Shown in pieces: positions 34,613-43,296 of a stretch of DNA of 64,000 bases. The stretch's first letter is position 1. Each line of letters starts with the position of its first letter. Source of the stretch: Clostridia bacterium (lineage in GTDB: Bacteria; Bacillota; Clostridia; Christensenellales; Borkfalkiaceae); NCBI GenBank assembly GCA_029066845.1, contig JAIEFR010000002.1, positions 1 through 64,000 on the forward strand, written 5' to 3'. Made by a program: the position numbers and the translations under genes. A model generated the notes under the pieces. The model had not been told where the DNA came from. It saw only the letters and a list, made by a program, of their open reading frames with translations, and did no database searches.

Positions 34613-34963
34613 ATGAACAATTTCAAAAAAGTAAGCGTTTCGGAGGAGGCGCGCGTAGAGCTTCACGACCTTTTAGGTCTTACTGGTGCGGAGGTAAGCA
34701 TTAACGCGCTGCCCGCGGGTGCAAGCGTGCCTTTCGTTCATTCCCACAAGCAGAACGAGGAAATTTACGCCGTGCTCGAAGGCGAGGGCAAAGCGGTTAT
34801 CGACGGCGAAAGCGTTGCCTTGAAGGCGGGCGACTGGGTGAGAATCGCACCTGCGGCAAAGAGGCAGTTTTTCGCAGCGGCTGATAAGGGCATAAAGTAT
34901 ATCTGCATTCAGGTAAAAGCCGGCTCGTTAGAGGGCTACACTATGGGCGACGCCGTAGTTTGA
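34613..34963 (+). CDS. Small cupin-domain protein
   Basis: 116 residues, a single beta-barrel cupin. The metal motif is visible in part: PFVHSHKQNEEIYAVLEGEG supplies His, His (HSH) and Glu, but the fourth-ligand His of motif 2 is not evident (WVRIAPAAKRQFFA). GGAGG precedes the start. It is 13 bp ahead of the macrodomain gene and shares its promoter. The substrate is unknown; a sensor or small-molecule enzyme for the ADP-ribosylation module is conceivable. Confidence 0.85.
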   Translation: MNNFKKVSVSEEARVELHDLLGLTGAEVSINALPAGASVPFVHSHKQNEEIYAVLEGEGKAVIDGESVALKAGDWVRIAPAAKRQFFAAADKGIKYICIQVKAGSLEGYTMGDAVV

Positions 34964-34976
34964 TTTCTGCGTTTTT

Positions 34977-35744
34977 ATGGAGCAAAATCAAAGACGGGAA
35001 ATTTTAATAAAAAGTCTGCTTGCGGAAAGCGATTTGCAAAACGAACTGCCCCAAGGCGAGTACGCGCAAAAGAGGTTGCTTCGCGCCCTTTTTAACGTGC
35101 GTGAGCCAAAGGCGGCAAGCAGTGAGTTTTTGCGTATTCAGGACGAATACTTGCAGGAGGAACTGCGCGGTAAAGGCATTACGGATATTGCCGACCTTTC
35201 GCCCGTTGCACCCGACGTATACCTGTGGAAAGGGGATATTACCACGCTGAAATGCGACGGAATCGTAAACGCCGCAAACTCGCAGATGCTGGGTTGCTTC
35301 TGCCCCAACCACGGCTGTATAGACAACGCCATTCACACCTTTGCGGGCGTTCAGCTTCGCCGGGAGTGCGCGGAGATTATGCGTGCGCAGGGCAGAGAGG
35401 AAGGGACCGGGCAAGCCAAAATTACTAAGGCTTACAACCTGCCGTGCAAATACGTTCTGCACACCGTCGGTCCCATAGTTTACGGTAAACTTACCGAACG
35501 GCACGAAAACCGGCTTGCCGATTGTTACCGTTCGTGCCTGGCTCTCGCCGATAAAAACGGCTTGCAGAGCGTGGCTTTCTGCTGTATATCCACGGGCGAA
35601 TTTCACTTCCCGAACGAGAAGGCGGCGGGCATTGCCGTGCGTACGGTTGAGGAATACAAGCGGCAGACGGGCAGCGCAATCAAAGTGATTTTCAACGTGT
35701 TCAAGGAGTGCGATTATGAAATCTACGCAAGATTACTCAAATGA
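34977..35744 (+). CDS. Zinc-dependent macrodomain ADP-ribosylhydrolase
   Basis: 255 residues. The helical N-terminal extension and macrodomain core (VYLWKGDITTLKCDGIVNAA) are typical of protein-ADP-ribosylhydrolases linked to class M sirtuins. The zinc loop CFCPNHGCIDNAIH holds the Cys and His ligands that distinguish this class from plain MacroD enzymes. CISTGEFHFPNEKAA is the phosphate-binding loop. It should remove ADP-ribose attached by the adjacent SirTM. The last 29 nt overlap the SirTM gene. Confidence 0.92.
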   Translation: MEQNQRREILIKSLLAESDLQNELPQGEYAQKRLLRALFNVREPKAASSEFLRIQDEYLQEELRGKGITDIADLSPVAPDVYLWKGDITTLKCDGIVNAANSQMLGCFCPNHGCIDNAIHTFAGVQLRRECAEIMRAQGREEGTGQAKITKAYNLPCKYVLHTVGPIVYGKLTERHENRLADCYRSCLALADKNGLQSVAFCCISTGEFHFPNEKAAGIAVRTVEEYKRQTGSAIKVIFNVFKECDYEIYARLLK

Positions 35745-36561
35745 GATTGACAGGTTGAAAGCGGTTTTGAAAAGTGCGGACGCGGTTGTTATAGGCGCGG
35801 GCGCGGGGCTTTCCACGTCGGCGGGCTATACCTATTCGGGCAAGCGTTTTCACGAAAACTTTCACGACTTTGAAGTAAAGTACAATTTCCACGATATGTA
35901 CACGGGCGGTTTTTATCCCTATGCCACACCCGAAGAACACTGGGCGTATTGGTCACGTAATATCCTCGTTAACCGCTATCAGGACGCGCCCAAGCCCGTA
36001 TATGAACGGCTGTACGAAATTGTAAAGGATAAGGACTATTTCGTTATCACGACAAACGTAGACCATTGTTTTCAGAAGGCAGGGTTTGACAAGCGGCGGC
36101 TGTTCTATACGCAGGGCGATTACGGTTTGTTTCAGTGCTCCGTGCCGTGCCACGACAAGACCTACGACAACGAAGAAATTGTGCGCCGTATGGTTGCCGA
36201 GCAGAGGGATATGAAAATTCCTTCGGAGCTCATTCCGCGCTGTCCCGTATGCGGCAAGCCTATGACTACCAACCTGCGCTGCGACGATACGTTCGTGCAG
36301 GATAAAGGGTGGTATGCGGCTTGCGAACGGTACGAGAATTTTGTTAAGCAGCATAAGGATAGGCGCGTGGTCTATCTCGAACTCGGCGTGGGAGGGAATA
36401 CCCCCGTGATTATCAAATATCCGTTCTGGCGGTTTACAAACGGCAACCCGAATGCGACATATGTGTGCATTAACTTCGGCGAGGCGGTGTGCCCTTCGCA
36501 AATCGAAAAGCAATCAATCTGCATCAACGCCGATATAGGAGATATATTAGAACAAATTTAA
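35716..36561 (+). CDS. SirTM, class M sirtuin ADP-ribosyltransferase
   Basis: 281 residues. The NAD-binding start is VVIGAGAGLSTSAG. The sirtuin core motif is TTNVDHCFQKAGF, with Asn114. At the position of the deacetylase histidine stands Gln133 (YTQGDYG), the substitution known from SirTM, whose members transfer ADP-ribose rather than deacetylate. A Cys pair, CPVC, marks the zinc module, whose other half is degenerate. In described operons the target is a lipoylated GcvH-L together with LplA2; neither is present here. Operon: cupin, macrodomain, SirTM. Confidence 0.93.
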   Translation: MKSTQDYSNEIDRLKAVLKSADAVVIGAGAGLSTSAGYTYSGKRFHENFHDFEVKYNFHDMYTGGFYPYATPEEHWAYWSRNILVNRYQDAPKPVYERLYEIVKDKDYFVITTNVDHCFQKAGFDKRRLFYTQGDYGLFQCSVPCHDKTYDNEEIVRRMVAEQRDMKIPSELIPRCPVCGKPMTTNLRCDDTFVQDKGWYAACERYENFVKQHKDRRVVYLELGVGGNTPVIIKYPFWRFTNGNPNATYVCINFGEAVCPSQIEKQSICINADIGDILEQI

Positions 36562-36570
36562 AAATAAAAA

Positions 36571-36598
36571 AACCGCCGCGGCGACTGCCGCGGCGGTT
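36571..36598. terminator. Bidirectional terminator after SirTM
   Basis: A perfect 12-bp stem (36571-36582 with 36587-36598), a GACT loop, A-run on the left and T-rich right side. It serves the convergent SirTM and GltD-like genes. Confidence 0.88.
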
Positions 36599-36612
36599 TC
36601 CATTTATTTAAT

Positions 36613-37842
36613 TTATTTACTTAACCCCTGCAAATACTCGTGCATTGCGTATGCAACGCGCTTGGACTGCTCAACCGCTTCCACGACGGTCTTCGCGCCC
36701 TTAACTACGTCGCCGCTGGCAAATACGCCCGCGCGCGTGGTTTCGCCGTTGTCGGCAATCTTTGCAAGTCCGCGCTCGTTAACTTCCAGTCCCTTGGTCT
36801 GGGTTAAAATCATATTGGAAGGTCTTTGCGAAATGCAAATCATAACGCAGTCCGCCTGGATAAGGGAGGGGGTATCGCCCGTCGAAATAATTTTGTGGTT
36901 TTCGTCGCAGACGGTGTCCACGAACATAACGCCCTCGTCGGTGATTTCCACGGGCTGCTTGTTGTAAACGAACTCCGCGCCCTCGTACTCTGCGTACTCT
37001 TTTTCCTCGTCGCTCGCGCTGTAATTGTCCGTGCGCACCGTAATCTTAACGTCCTTAACGCCCATTCTCAGCGCCGTGCGCGCCACGTCCATTGCAACGT
37101 TGCCCGCGCCGATTATTACCATCGACTTGCCAAGCTGGTCGCGGTACGCTTCGGGCTTTTCCAGAAAGTGCACGCCGTAGTGCACGTGGCCCAGCGTTTC
37201 GCCCTTGATGTTCAGCGAGATGGGCCAAGTAACGCCCGTGCCTATGGAAATTGCTTTAAAGCCGTCGCGGAACAGCTCCTCAACGCCGAACGCCTTGCCT
37301 ATAGTAACGTTGAATTTAATCTTTATGCCGAGGTGCAGCATAAGCGTCTTGTATCTGTCCACTATCGACTTGGGCAGTCTGAATTCGGGAATGCCGAAGC
37401 GGAGGACGCCGCCTATGTCCGACTTGCTTTCGAACACGGTCACGTCGTAGCCCAGCTGCGCCATCTTTATGGATATGGTTATGCCTGCGGGACCCGCGCC
37501 CACAACGGCAACTTTTATTCCGTTGGGCTCCGCCTTGTGCAGTTCCAGACTGTCAAGATACCTTTCGGAAATAAAGTTTTCAATCGTGGAAATTTCCACG
37601 GGCTCGCCTTTAAGACCCCTCACGCAGTGACCCTGGCACTGGTTGCCGTGGTTGCACACGATGGAGCAGACGACGGAGAGGGGGTTGTTGTCGAACAACA
37701 TTCTGCCCGCCTCGTCGATGTCGCCCTTTAAAAAGGTTTGTATAAAGTCGGGAATGGGCGTGTTGATGGGACAGCCCGTCCTGCATAAAGGTTTTTTACA
37801 GTTGAGGCATCTCTTTGCCTCCGCAATTACGTTATGTGCCAT
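36613..37842 (-). CDS. GltD-like NAD(P)H flavin oxidoreductase (stand-alone)
   Basis: 409 residues, related to the glutamate synthase small subunit and to NfnB/SudA. N-terminal [4Fe-4S] cysteines lie in CLNCKKPLCRTGCP and CSIVCNHGNQCQGHC; the FAD site is VAVVGAGPAGITIS and the NAD(P) site VIIGAGNVAMDVART; GVFASGDVVKGAKTVVEAV binds FAD. No GltB or NfnA large subunit is adjacent, so the electron partner is unknown. It directly abuts the HIT gene upstream, with no intergenic base, and shares its promoter. Confidence 0.88.
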   Translation of the reverse strand: MAHNVIAEAKRCLNCKKPLCRTGCPINTPIPDFIQTFLKGDIDEAGRMLFDNNPLSVVCSIVCNHGNQCQGHCVRGLKGEPVEISTIENFISERYLDSLELHKAEPNGIKVAVVGAGPAGITISIKMAQLGYDVTVFESKSDIGGVLRFGIPEFRLPKSIVDRYKTLMLHLGIKIKFNVTIGKAFGVEELFRDGFKAISIGTGVTWPISLNIKGETLGHVHYGVHFLEKPEAYRDQLGKSMVIIGAGNVAMDVARTALRMGVKDVKITVRTDNYSASDEEKEYAEYEGAEFVYNKQPVEITDEGVMFVDTVCDENHKIISTGDTPSLIQADCVMICISQRPSNMILTQTKGLEVNERGLAKIADNGETTRAGVFASGDVVKGAKTVVEAVEQSKRVAYAMHEYLQGLSK

Positions 37843-38262
37843 TTAAAGTGCCGCCTTGATTTTTTCAATCATCTCTTGATATTGCTCTTCGGAAAGGTAG
37901 GTCTTGCCGGGGTTCATCGTAAAGGTGCCTCCCCATTCGTCGCCGCCCTCGTACTTGGGGCAGAGGTGCACGTGAAGGTGGCACCCCGTGTCACCGTACA
38001 TTCCGTAGTTCAGCTTGCCGGGTTTGAATACCTTATGTATGGCTTTCGCCGCTCTGGTAACGTCCGCAAAGAACGCGTTTCTCTCCTCGTCGGAAATGTT
38101 TACGATTTCGCTTACGTGGTCCTTGTAGGCGACTATGCACCTGCCGGGTTTGGACTGCTCCTTGAAAAGTATGAGCTGCGAAACGTTCAAATCGCAGATT
38201 TTAATGCCGAATTTCGCGAGAGGCTCGCCGCCTACGCAGTATCCGCAATTGCAATCTTTCAT
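37843..38262 (-). CDS. HIT-family nucleotide hydrolase
   Basis: 139 residues. The histidine triad is GCHLHVHLCPKY, preceded by a Cys pair (CNCGYC) near the N-terminus that may bind zinc. Family members split nucleoside phosphoramidates or dinucleotide polyphosphates. PGRCIVAYKDHV is the usual substrate-facing strand. First gene of a two-gene unit with the GltD-like flavoprotein. Confidence 0.92.
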   Translation of the reverse strand: MKDCNCGYCVGGEPLAKFGIKICDLNVSQLILFKEQSKPGRCIVAYKDHVSEIVNISDEERNAFFADVTRAAKAIHKVFKPGKLNYGMYGDTGCHLHVHLCPKYEGGDEWGGTFTMNPGKTYLSEEQYQEMIEKIKAAL

Positions 38263-38292
38263 ATAATGCCCCCTTAATTGTTATCATTATTT

Positions 38293-38321
38293 ATTCTACC
38301 ACGCAATTTTGCACTTTTCAA
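38293..38321 (-). promoter_or_regulatory. Promoter of the HIT/GltD-like unit
   Basis: Minus strand: TTGAAA at 38316-38321 and TAGAAT at 38293-38298, spacer 17. Confidence 0.75.
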
Positions 38322-38397
38322 GACCTATCTTTTATATTTTTTGGTTTTTTCTCTATTCCTATTTAATAAATAAATTTGAATTATTTGTGAAAAGATA

Positions 38398-38426
38398 TTG
38401 CAATTTACTGCCGTTTATGGTAAAAT
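38398..38426 (+). promoter_or_regulatory. Promoter of hppA
   Basis: TTGCAA at 38398-38403 and TAAAAT at 38421-38426, spacer 17, about 50 bp before hppA. Confidence 0.75.
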
Positions 38427-38477
38427 TTTTTCACAATGCGATAACATTTCGCATAAAATCTACACAAGGGGAAAATT

Positions 38478-40685
38478 ATGGCTCTTGAATTACTTCTAAT
38501 TCTTGTGGGCGCGGCGGTTATACTTGCCGTTGCCTGCGCCGCTCTCAACTATTTCATCACGAAAAAGTTGAAAGAGGGAACGGACAGAATGCAGGAAATC
38601 GCCGCGGCTATCCGCGTCGGTGCAAACGCATTCATTAAGTACGAGTACAAAATCGTTGCAATCATCGGTTCTGTAGTCGCGGCTCTGCTTATTGCTTTCG
38701 TAAGCTGGCAGACGGGTATCGCGTTCATTATCGGCGCGCTGATGTCTGCGGGCGCAGGCTTCGTCGGAATGAAGATAGCAACGTACGCGAACGTTCGCGT
38801 TACCAACACGGCAAACGAAACGCGCGACACGGGCAAGACCTTGAAGACCGCTTTCAGAGGCGGCTCGGTTATGGGCCTGTGCGTGGCGGGCTTCGCGCTT
38901 TTAGGTGCGGTTGTCGTATACGCGGTGTTCGGTATCGGTTGCCATCAGATTAACGACGTAATCGGCACGACAAAGCCCATCTGGACCAACTGGACGGGAC
39001 TTGACGCAGGCTTCACTATGACTCTTTCGGGCTACGCTCTCGGCTGCTCGATAATCGCGCTTTTCAACCGCGTAGGCGGCGGTATCTACACCAAGGCTGC
39101 GGATATGGGCGCGGACCTCGTAGGTAAGACCGAAGCGCACATTCCCGAGGACGACCCCCGCAACCCCGCAACTATCGCAGATAACGTTGGCGACAACGTA
39201 GGCGACGTTGCAGGACTCGGCTCCGACCTTCTGGAATCCTTCGTAGGCGCGTTGCTTTCGGGCGTTATCCTGGGCTGCGAGCTGTACGGTCACCAGCCTG
39301 CTCTTGTAGGTCAGGTTCAGCTGTTAAAGACCTTGCTCCTGTTCCCTATGGTATTTGCGGGCTGCGGTCTTATCGGCTGCGTAATCGGCATTTTCTATCT
39401 GCTGCTTGTTCCTCTTAAAAAGAACACAAACGTACATATGCAGCTGAATATTGCCACGTGGATTTCCGCGGGCGTTTCGGTCGTCGCGTGCTTCCTGTTA
39501 AGCTTCTTTATGTTCAAGGACTTCAACGCGGATATAATGAAGACGGCGCTCGGCTTCAAGGCGGGCAACCTCTCGCCCTGGATAGCGGCAATCCTCGGTA
39601 TTGCGGCAGGCATTATAATCGGTATCATTTCCGAATACTACACCAGCTACGACTACAAGCCCACCAAGGGCATCGCAAAGTCGGCAAAGGAGGGCTCCGC
39701 GCTCACCATTACCGAGGGTATGGCAACGGGTATGATAAGCTGTATGCTTCCCGTAGTAGTGCTCGGCGTTGCAATCTACGGCTCCTATGCGGTAGCGGGT
39801 ATGTACGGCGTTGCGTGCGCGGCAATCGGTATGCTTTCGTTCGTTGCGGCAACCGTATCGGTTGATACGTACGGACCTATCTCCGACAACGCGGGCGGCA
39901 TTGCGGAAATGTCCTTCCTCGACCCCGAGGTTCGTGAAATCACCGACCAGCTCGACGCTGTCGGCAACACCACGGCGGCAATCGGCAAGGGTTTTGCAAT
40001 CGGCTCGGCTTCGTTTGCAACTCTGTCGCTTCTGTGCTCCTATCTGTATGCGTTCGGCGGAATAGACGCCGTTGGTATGGTTACGCTTAACATCGTAAAT
40101 CCTTTGACGCTTGTCGGCGCAATCGTCGGCGCGGCAATTCCCTTTATGTTCTCGGGTATGCTTATCCAGGCTGTTGCCAAGGCTGCAAGACATATGGTAG
40201 AGGAAGTTCGCCGTCAGTTTAAGGAAATTCCCGGAATACTCGAAGGCGAGGCTAAGCCCGACTACAAGACCTGTATCGAAATTTCTTCGCGCGGTTCCTT
40301 AAAGGAAATGAAAATTCCCTGCCTTATCGCAATAGCAATTCCCGTCGTATCCGGCTTTATCTTCGGTGCGGAATTCGTTGGCGGCTTGCTTGTCGGCGCA
40401 ATCATCGCGGCAATAATGCTTGCAATCTACACCGGTAACGCTGGCGGCGCCTGGGATAACGCAAAGAAGTTTATCGAAAGCGGCGGCGTTGAAGGCGTAA
40501 AGAAGGGTGAAGAGGGTTACGACTCGGTTCACGACGCGGCTGTCGTAGGCGATACCGTAGGCGATCCTCTGAAGGATACGGTAGGACCTTCCCTCGACAT
40601 TCTCATCAAGATAATGTCCACCATATCGCTGGTTATGGTTGTAGTGTTCTACAAATACAACCTGTTCTCGGTCATTATCAAGTAA
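38478..40685 (+). CDS. hppA: Membrane-bound, K+-dependent-type ion-pumping pyrophosphatase
   Basis: 735 residues, about 16 membrane spans. It uses PPi hydrolysis to pump Na+ or H+. Signature DMGADLVGKTEAHIPEDDPR and the paired DNVGDNVGDVAG, plus DTVGDPLKDTVGPSLDILIK near the C-terminus, are the substrate motifs. The position that separates the classes reads GNTTAAIGKG: Ala here indicates K+ dependence. Whether Na+ or H+ is pumped cannot be told safely from sequence. Monocistronic, with its own promoter and terminator; useful energy saving for a fermenter. Confidence 0.96.
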   Translation: MALELLLILVGAAVILAVACAALNYFITKKLKEGTDRMQEIAAAIRVGANAFIKYEYKIVAIIGSVVAALLIAFVSWQTGIAFIIGALMSAGAGFVGMKIATYANVRVTNTANETRDTGKTLKTAFRGGSVMGLCVAGFALLGAVVVYAVFGIGCHQINDVIGTTKPIWTNWTGLDAGFTMTLSGYALGCSIIALFNRVGGGIYTKAADMGADLVGKTEAHIPEDDPRNPATIADNVGDNVGDVAGLGSDLLESFVGALLSGVILGCELYGHQPALVGQVQLLKTLLLFPMVFAGCGLIGCVIGIFYLLLVPLKKNTNVHMQLNIATWISAGVSVVACFLLSFFMFKDFNADIMKTALGFKAGNLSPWIAAILGIAAGIIIGIISEYYTSYDYKPTKGIAKSAKEGSALTITEGMATGMISCMLPVVVLGVAIYGSYAVAGMYGVACAAIGMLSFVAATVSVDTYGPISDNAGGIAEMSFLDPEVREITDQLDAVGNTTAAIGKGFAIGSASFATLSLLCSYLYAFGGIDAVGMVTLNIVNPLTLVGAIVGAAIPFMFSGMLIQAVAKAARHMVEEVRRQFKEIPGILEGEAKPDYKTCIEISSRGSLKEMKIPCLIAIAIPVVSGFIFGAEFVGGLLVGAIIAAIMLAIYTGNAGGAWDNAKKFIESGGVEGVKKGEEGYDSVHDAAVVGDTVGDPLKDTVGPSLDILIKIMSTISLVMVVVFYKYNLFSVIIK

Positions 40686-40703
40686 TTTAAAATAAAAGTT
40701 CGA

Positions 40704-40735
40704 CTGCCTGCGGCATTTTGCCGCAGGCAGTTTTT
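40704..40735 (+). terminator. Terminator of hppA
   Basis: An 11-bp stem (40704-40714 with 40720-40730), 5-nt loop and TTTTT. Confidence 0.9.
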
Positions 40736-40757
40736 ACTTAAAATTCACAAACTTGTT

Positions 40758-40786
40758 TTGACTTTTGCACACCGGCATAATATAAT
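40758..40786 (+). promoter_or_regulatory. Promoter of the HtrA-like lipoprotein gene
   Basis: TTGACT at 40758-40763 and TATAAT at 40781-40786, spacer 17. Confidence 0.8.
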
Positions 40787-40824
40787 TAGTATAGGCAAAA
40801 CTTAAAGGTATATAGGTTTTTATT

Positions 40825-42225
40825 ATGAAAAAGAAGATTATAGCATCTTTAGCAGCCGCCGCGGCGCTCTCGCTTGGCGTGTTTTCGGGCTGTATGTTCA
40901 GCACTTCGGTAAGCGTCACTTCAATAGAAAAGACGAGCAGCGTGGGACTGGTAGATTACTATACCGTGACCTACTCCAACGGTACCACCTCGCAGTTCAC
41001 CGTAACCAACGGCAGGGACGGCGTCAACGGTACGGACGGCAGGGACGCGCAGAGCGTCACTGCGGAAGAGGTTTACGAAACATACAAACAAGTTTACCGC
41101 GACGATGAGATGACCTTTAAGGAGTTCTGCGAAAAATATCTCACGGTCAATACCGATACCAACGCTGCGCTCAATATGGCTCTGCGTTCGTGTATGAAGG
41201 TGTACACGGCGTTCCGCGAATCGTATATGTCGTCAAAGCCCTCTATGTACTGCGGCTCGGCGGTAATCTACAAAATGGAATCGGACTACACCTATATCCT
41301 TACCAACTACCACGTGGTGTACGACAGCAAGGCGTACGGCTCCAACAAGATAAGCACGGAAATAAGCGCATATCTTTACGGCAGCGAGTCAAGCCCCTAT
41401 CTCAACGACTACGAAACGGGCTTCGTGTACGACGATTACACAATCAAGTGCGATTATATAGGCGGCGCAATCAATTACGACGTAGCCGTTATCAGGGCGA
41501 GTACGGCGGATATCAAAAGGATAAATCCGCAGGCAATTCCCGTATCGGTCAACTATAATTACAGCGTAGGCGACAACACCTACGCGGTGGGCAATCCCGA
41601 CGACGGCGGCATAAGCGTGACCGAGGGCATCGTCAGCGTGGACAGCGACTACGTCGAGCTGTCAATCGACGGCAACGAGCGCACGTACCGCTCCATAAGG
41701 ACGGATACGGCTCTCACGCACGGCAACTCGGGCGGCGGTCTTTTCAATATGCAGGGACAGCTTATCGGGCTCAACAATGCGGGCGACGGTGAAATAACCA
41801 GTATGAACTACGCAATTCCCGCGTCCATTCTCACGGGTATAGCCGACGGCGTTATGTATTACCATTCGGCAAACGGCGCAAAGTGCACTTACAGGACCCT
41901 TCTCGGCGTAACCTCCCAGTCGGAGAATTCGCGCTACGTCTATGACGAGACTACGGGCGGCGGACATATAGAGGAGAACGTCGTAATAAAGTCGGTCAAT
42001 CAGGGCAGCCTTGCCGAGGCTCTCAAACTGGAAGTGGGAGATATTATAACGGGCGTTACTTTCAACGGCAGGAAGTATGAAATTTCCAGACAGTACCAGA
42101 TTGCAGATTTGCTTTTAAACGTGCGCGCAAGCGACACTATCAAGATACACTATACGCGTAGCGGCCAGGCAAGCGAAACGAAGGAAATGGCTGTGCGCGG
42201 CTCCGATATTGACAAGATAGATTAA
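40825..42225 (+). CDS. HtrA-like trypsin-fold serine protease lipoprotein with PDZ
   Basis: 466 residues. Signal peptide with lipobox VFSGC, Cys23. After a spacer containing a collagen-like NGRDGVNGTDGRD stretch, the protease domain shows the triad: His in LTNYHVV, Asp in NYDVAVIR and Ser in THGNSGGGLF. A C-terminal PDZ-like domain follows (VIKSVNQGSLAEALKLEVGD, then IITGV). It probably degrades or checks proteins at the outer face of the membrane. It has its own promoter; trpS follows under a separate one. Confidence 0.9.
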   Translation: MKKKIIASLAAAAALSLGVFSGCMFSTSVSVTSIEKTSSVGLVDYYTVTYSNGTTSQFTVTNGRDGVNGTDGRDAQSVTAEEVYETYKQVYRDDEMTFKEFCEKYLTVNTDTNAALNMALRSCMKVYTAFRESYMSSKPSMYCGSAVIYKMESDYTYILTNYHVVYDSKAYGSNKISTEISAYLYGSESSPYLNDYETGFVYDDYTIKCDYIGGAINYDVAVIRASTADIKRINPQAIPVSVNYNYSVGDNTYAVGNPDDGGISVTEGIVSVDSDYVELSIDGNERTYRSIRTDTALTHGNSGGGLFNMQGQLIGLNNAGDGEITSMNYAIPASILTGIADGVMYYHSANGAKCTYRTLLGVTSQSENSRYVYDETTGGGHIEENVVIKSVNQGSLAEALKLEVGDIITGVTFNGRKYEISRQYQIADLLLNVRASDTIKIHYTRSGQASETKEMAVRGSDIDKID

Positions 42226-42226
42226 C

Positions 42227-42255
42227 TTGCCTTTCGGATAAAGATATGGTAAAAT
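42227..42255 (+). promoter_or_regulatory. Promoter of trpS
   Basis: TTGCCT at 42227-42232 and TAAAAT at 42250-42255, spacer 17, with a TGG just before the -10. No T-box leader fits in the 40 nt before trpS. Confidence 0.65.
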
Positions 42256-42294
42256 ATTCCAAAGCACCGTTTCGGGCAGAGGAGAGAAGAATAT

Positions 42295-43296
42295 ATGGAA
42301 GAAAATAAAAAGACCCTGTATTCGGCTATTCAGCCAACCAACAGCCTAACCATAGGCAACTATATCGGCACGCTGAAAAGCTGGGCCTCCTACCAGAACG
42401 ACTACAACTGCGTTTTCGCAATGGCGGATATGCACGCTATCACCGTGCGCCAGCTGCCCGCGCAGCTCCGCGCCAACACGCTTGCGCTTGCCGCGCTGTT
42501 CATTGCCTGCGGCGTAGACCCGAGCAAGTGCACCTTCTACGTGCAGTCGCACGTGCCCTGCCACGCCGAAATGTGCTGGGCGCTCAACTCGCTTACATAC
42601 GTGGGCGAAATGGAGCGTATGACGCAGTTTAAGGATAAGTCCAAACGTCACGCCGACAACATCAATATGGGGCTTATGGACTACCCCGTGCTTATGGCGG
42701 CGGACATTCTTTTATATCAGACGGACGTCGTACCCGTTGGGCTCGACCAGAGGCAACATCTGGAAATTACGCGCGATATAGCAATCCGTTTCAACAACGC
42801 ATATTCGCCCACGTTTACCGTACCCGAGGGCATATACGCCAAGGTGGGCGCAAAGATCTGCGACCTTCTGGACCCTTCCAAGAAGATGAGCAAGTCGGCG
42901 GAAAATCCCAACGGTTCGATATTTATGACCGACGACAGGGACACCGTCATAAGAAAGTTCAAGCGCGCCGTCACCGACAGCGACAACGCCGTTATATACG
43001 ACCCAGAAAACAAGCCCGGCGTGAGCAACCTGCTTGCCATATACACCGCATTCTCCGGCAAGAGTATGCAGGAGGCGGAAAGGGAGTTTGCCGGCAAGGG
43101 CTACGGCGATTTCAAGCTTGCAGTCGGCGAAACGGTTGCCGATAAGCTTGCGCCCGTACAGGCGGAGCAGAAGCGCATTTTAGACGACAAGGCGTACTTG
43201 CAGGGCGTTCTTGCAGAGGGCGCGGGCAAGGCTTACGGAATTGCAAGAAAGACGCTTTCCAAGGTCTACAAAAAGATAGGATTCTTTCAGGCGTAA
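42295..43296 (+). CDS. trpS: Tryptophan--tRNA ligase
   Basis: A class Ic synthetase charging tRNA-Trp. The HIGH-like motif is SLTIGNYIG and the KMSKS loop is KKMSKSAENPNG. PVLMAADILLYQTDVVPVGL and DQRQHLEITRDIA line the active site. 333 residues, normal. Its last base is shared with the first base of the DUF5685 gene start. Confidence 0.97.
   Translation: MEENKKTLYSAIQPTNSLTIGNYIGTLKSWASYQNDYNCVFAMADMHAITVRQLPAQLRANTLALAALFIACGVDPSKCTFYVQSHVPCHAEMCWALNSLTYVGEMERMTQFKDKSKRHADNINMGLMDYPVLMAADILLYQTDVVPVGLDQRQHLEITRDIAIRFNNAYSPTFTVPEGIYAKVGAKICDLLDPSKKMSKSAENPNGSIFMTDDRDTVIRKFKRAVTDSDNAVIYDPENKPGVSNLLAIYTAFSGKSMQEAEREFAGKGYGDFKLAVGETVADKLAPVQAEQKRILDDKAYLQGVLAEGAGKAYGIARKTLSKVYKKIGFFQA

Noticed and set aside
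42256..42294. T-box leader upstream of trpS
   Set aside because: Only about 40 nt separate the promoter from the ATG, too short for a T-box, and no terminator is present.
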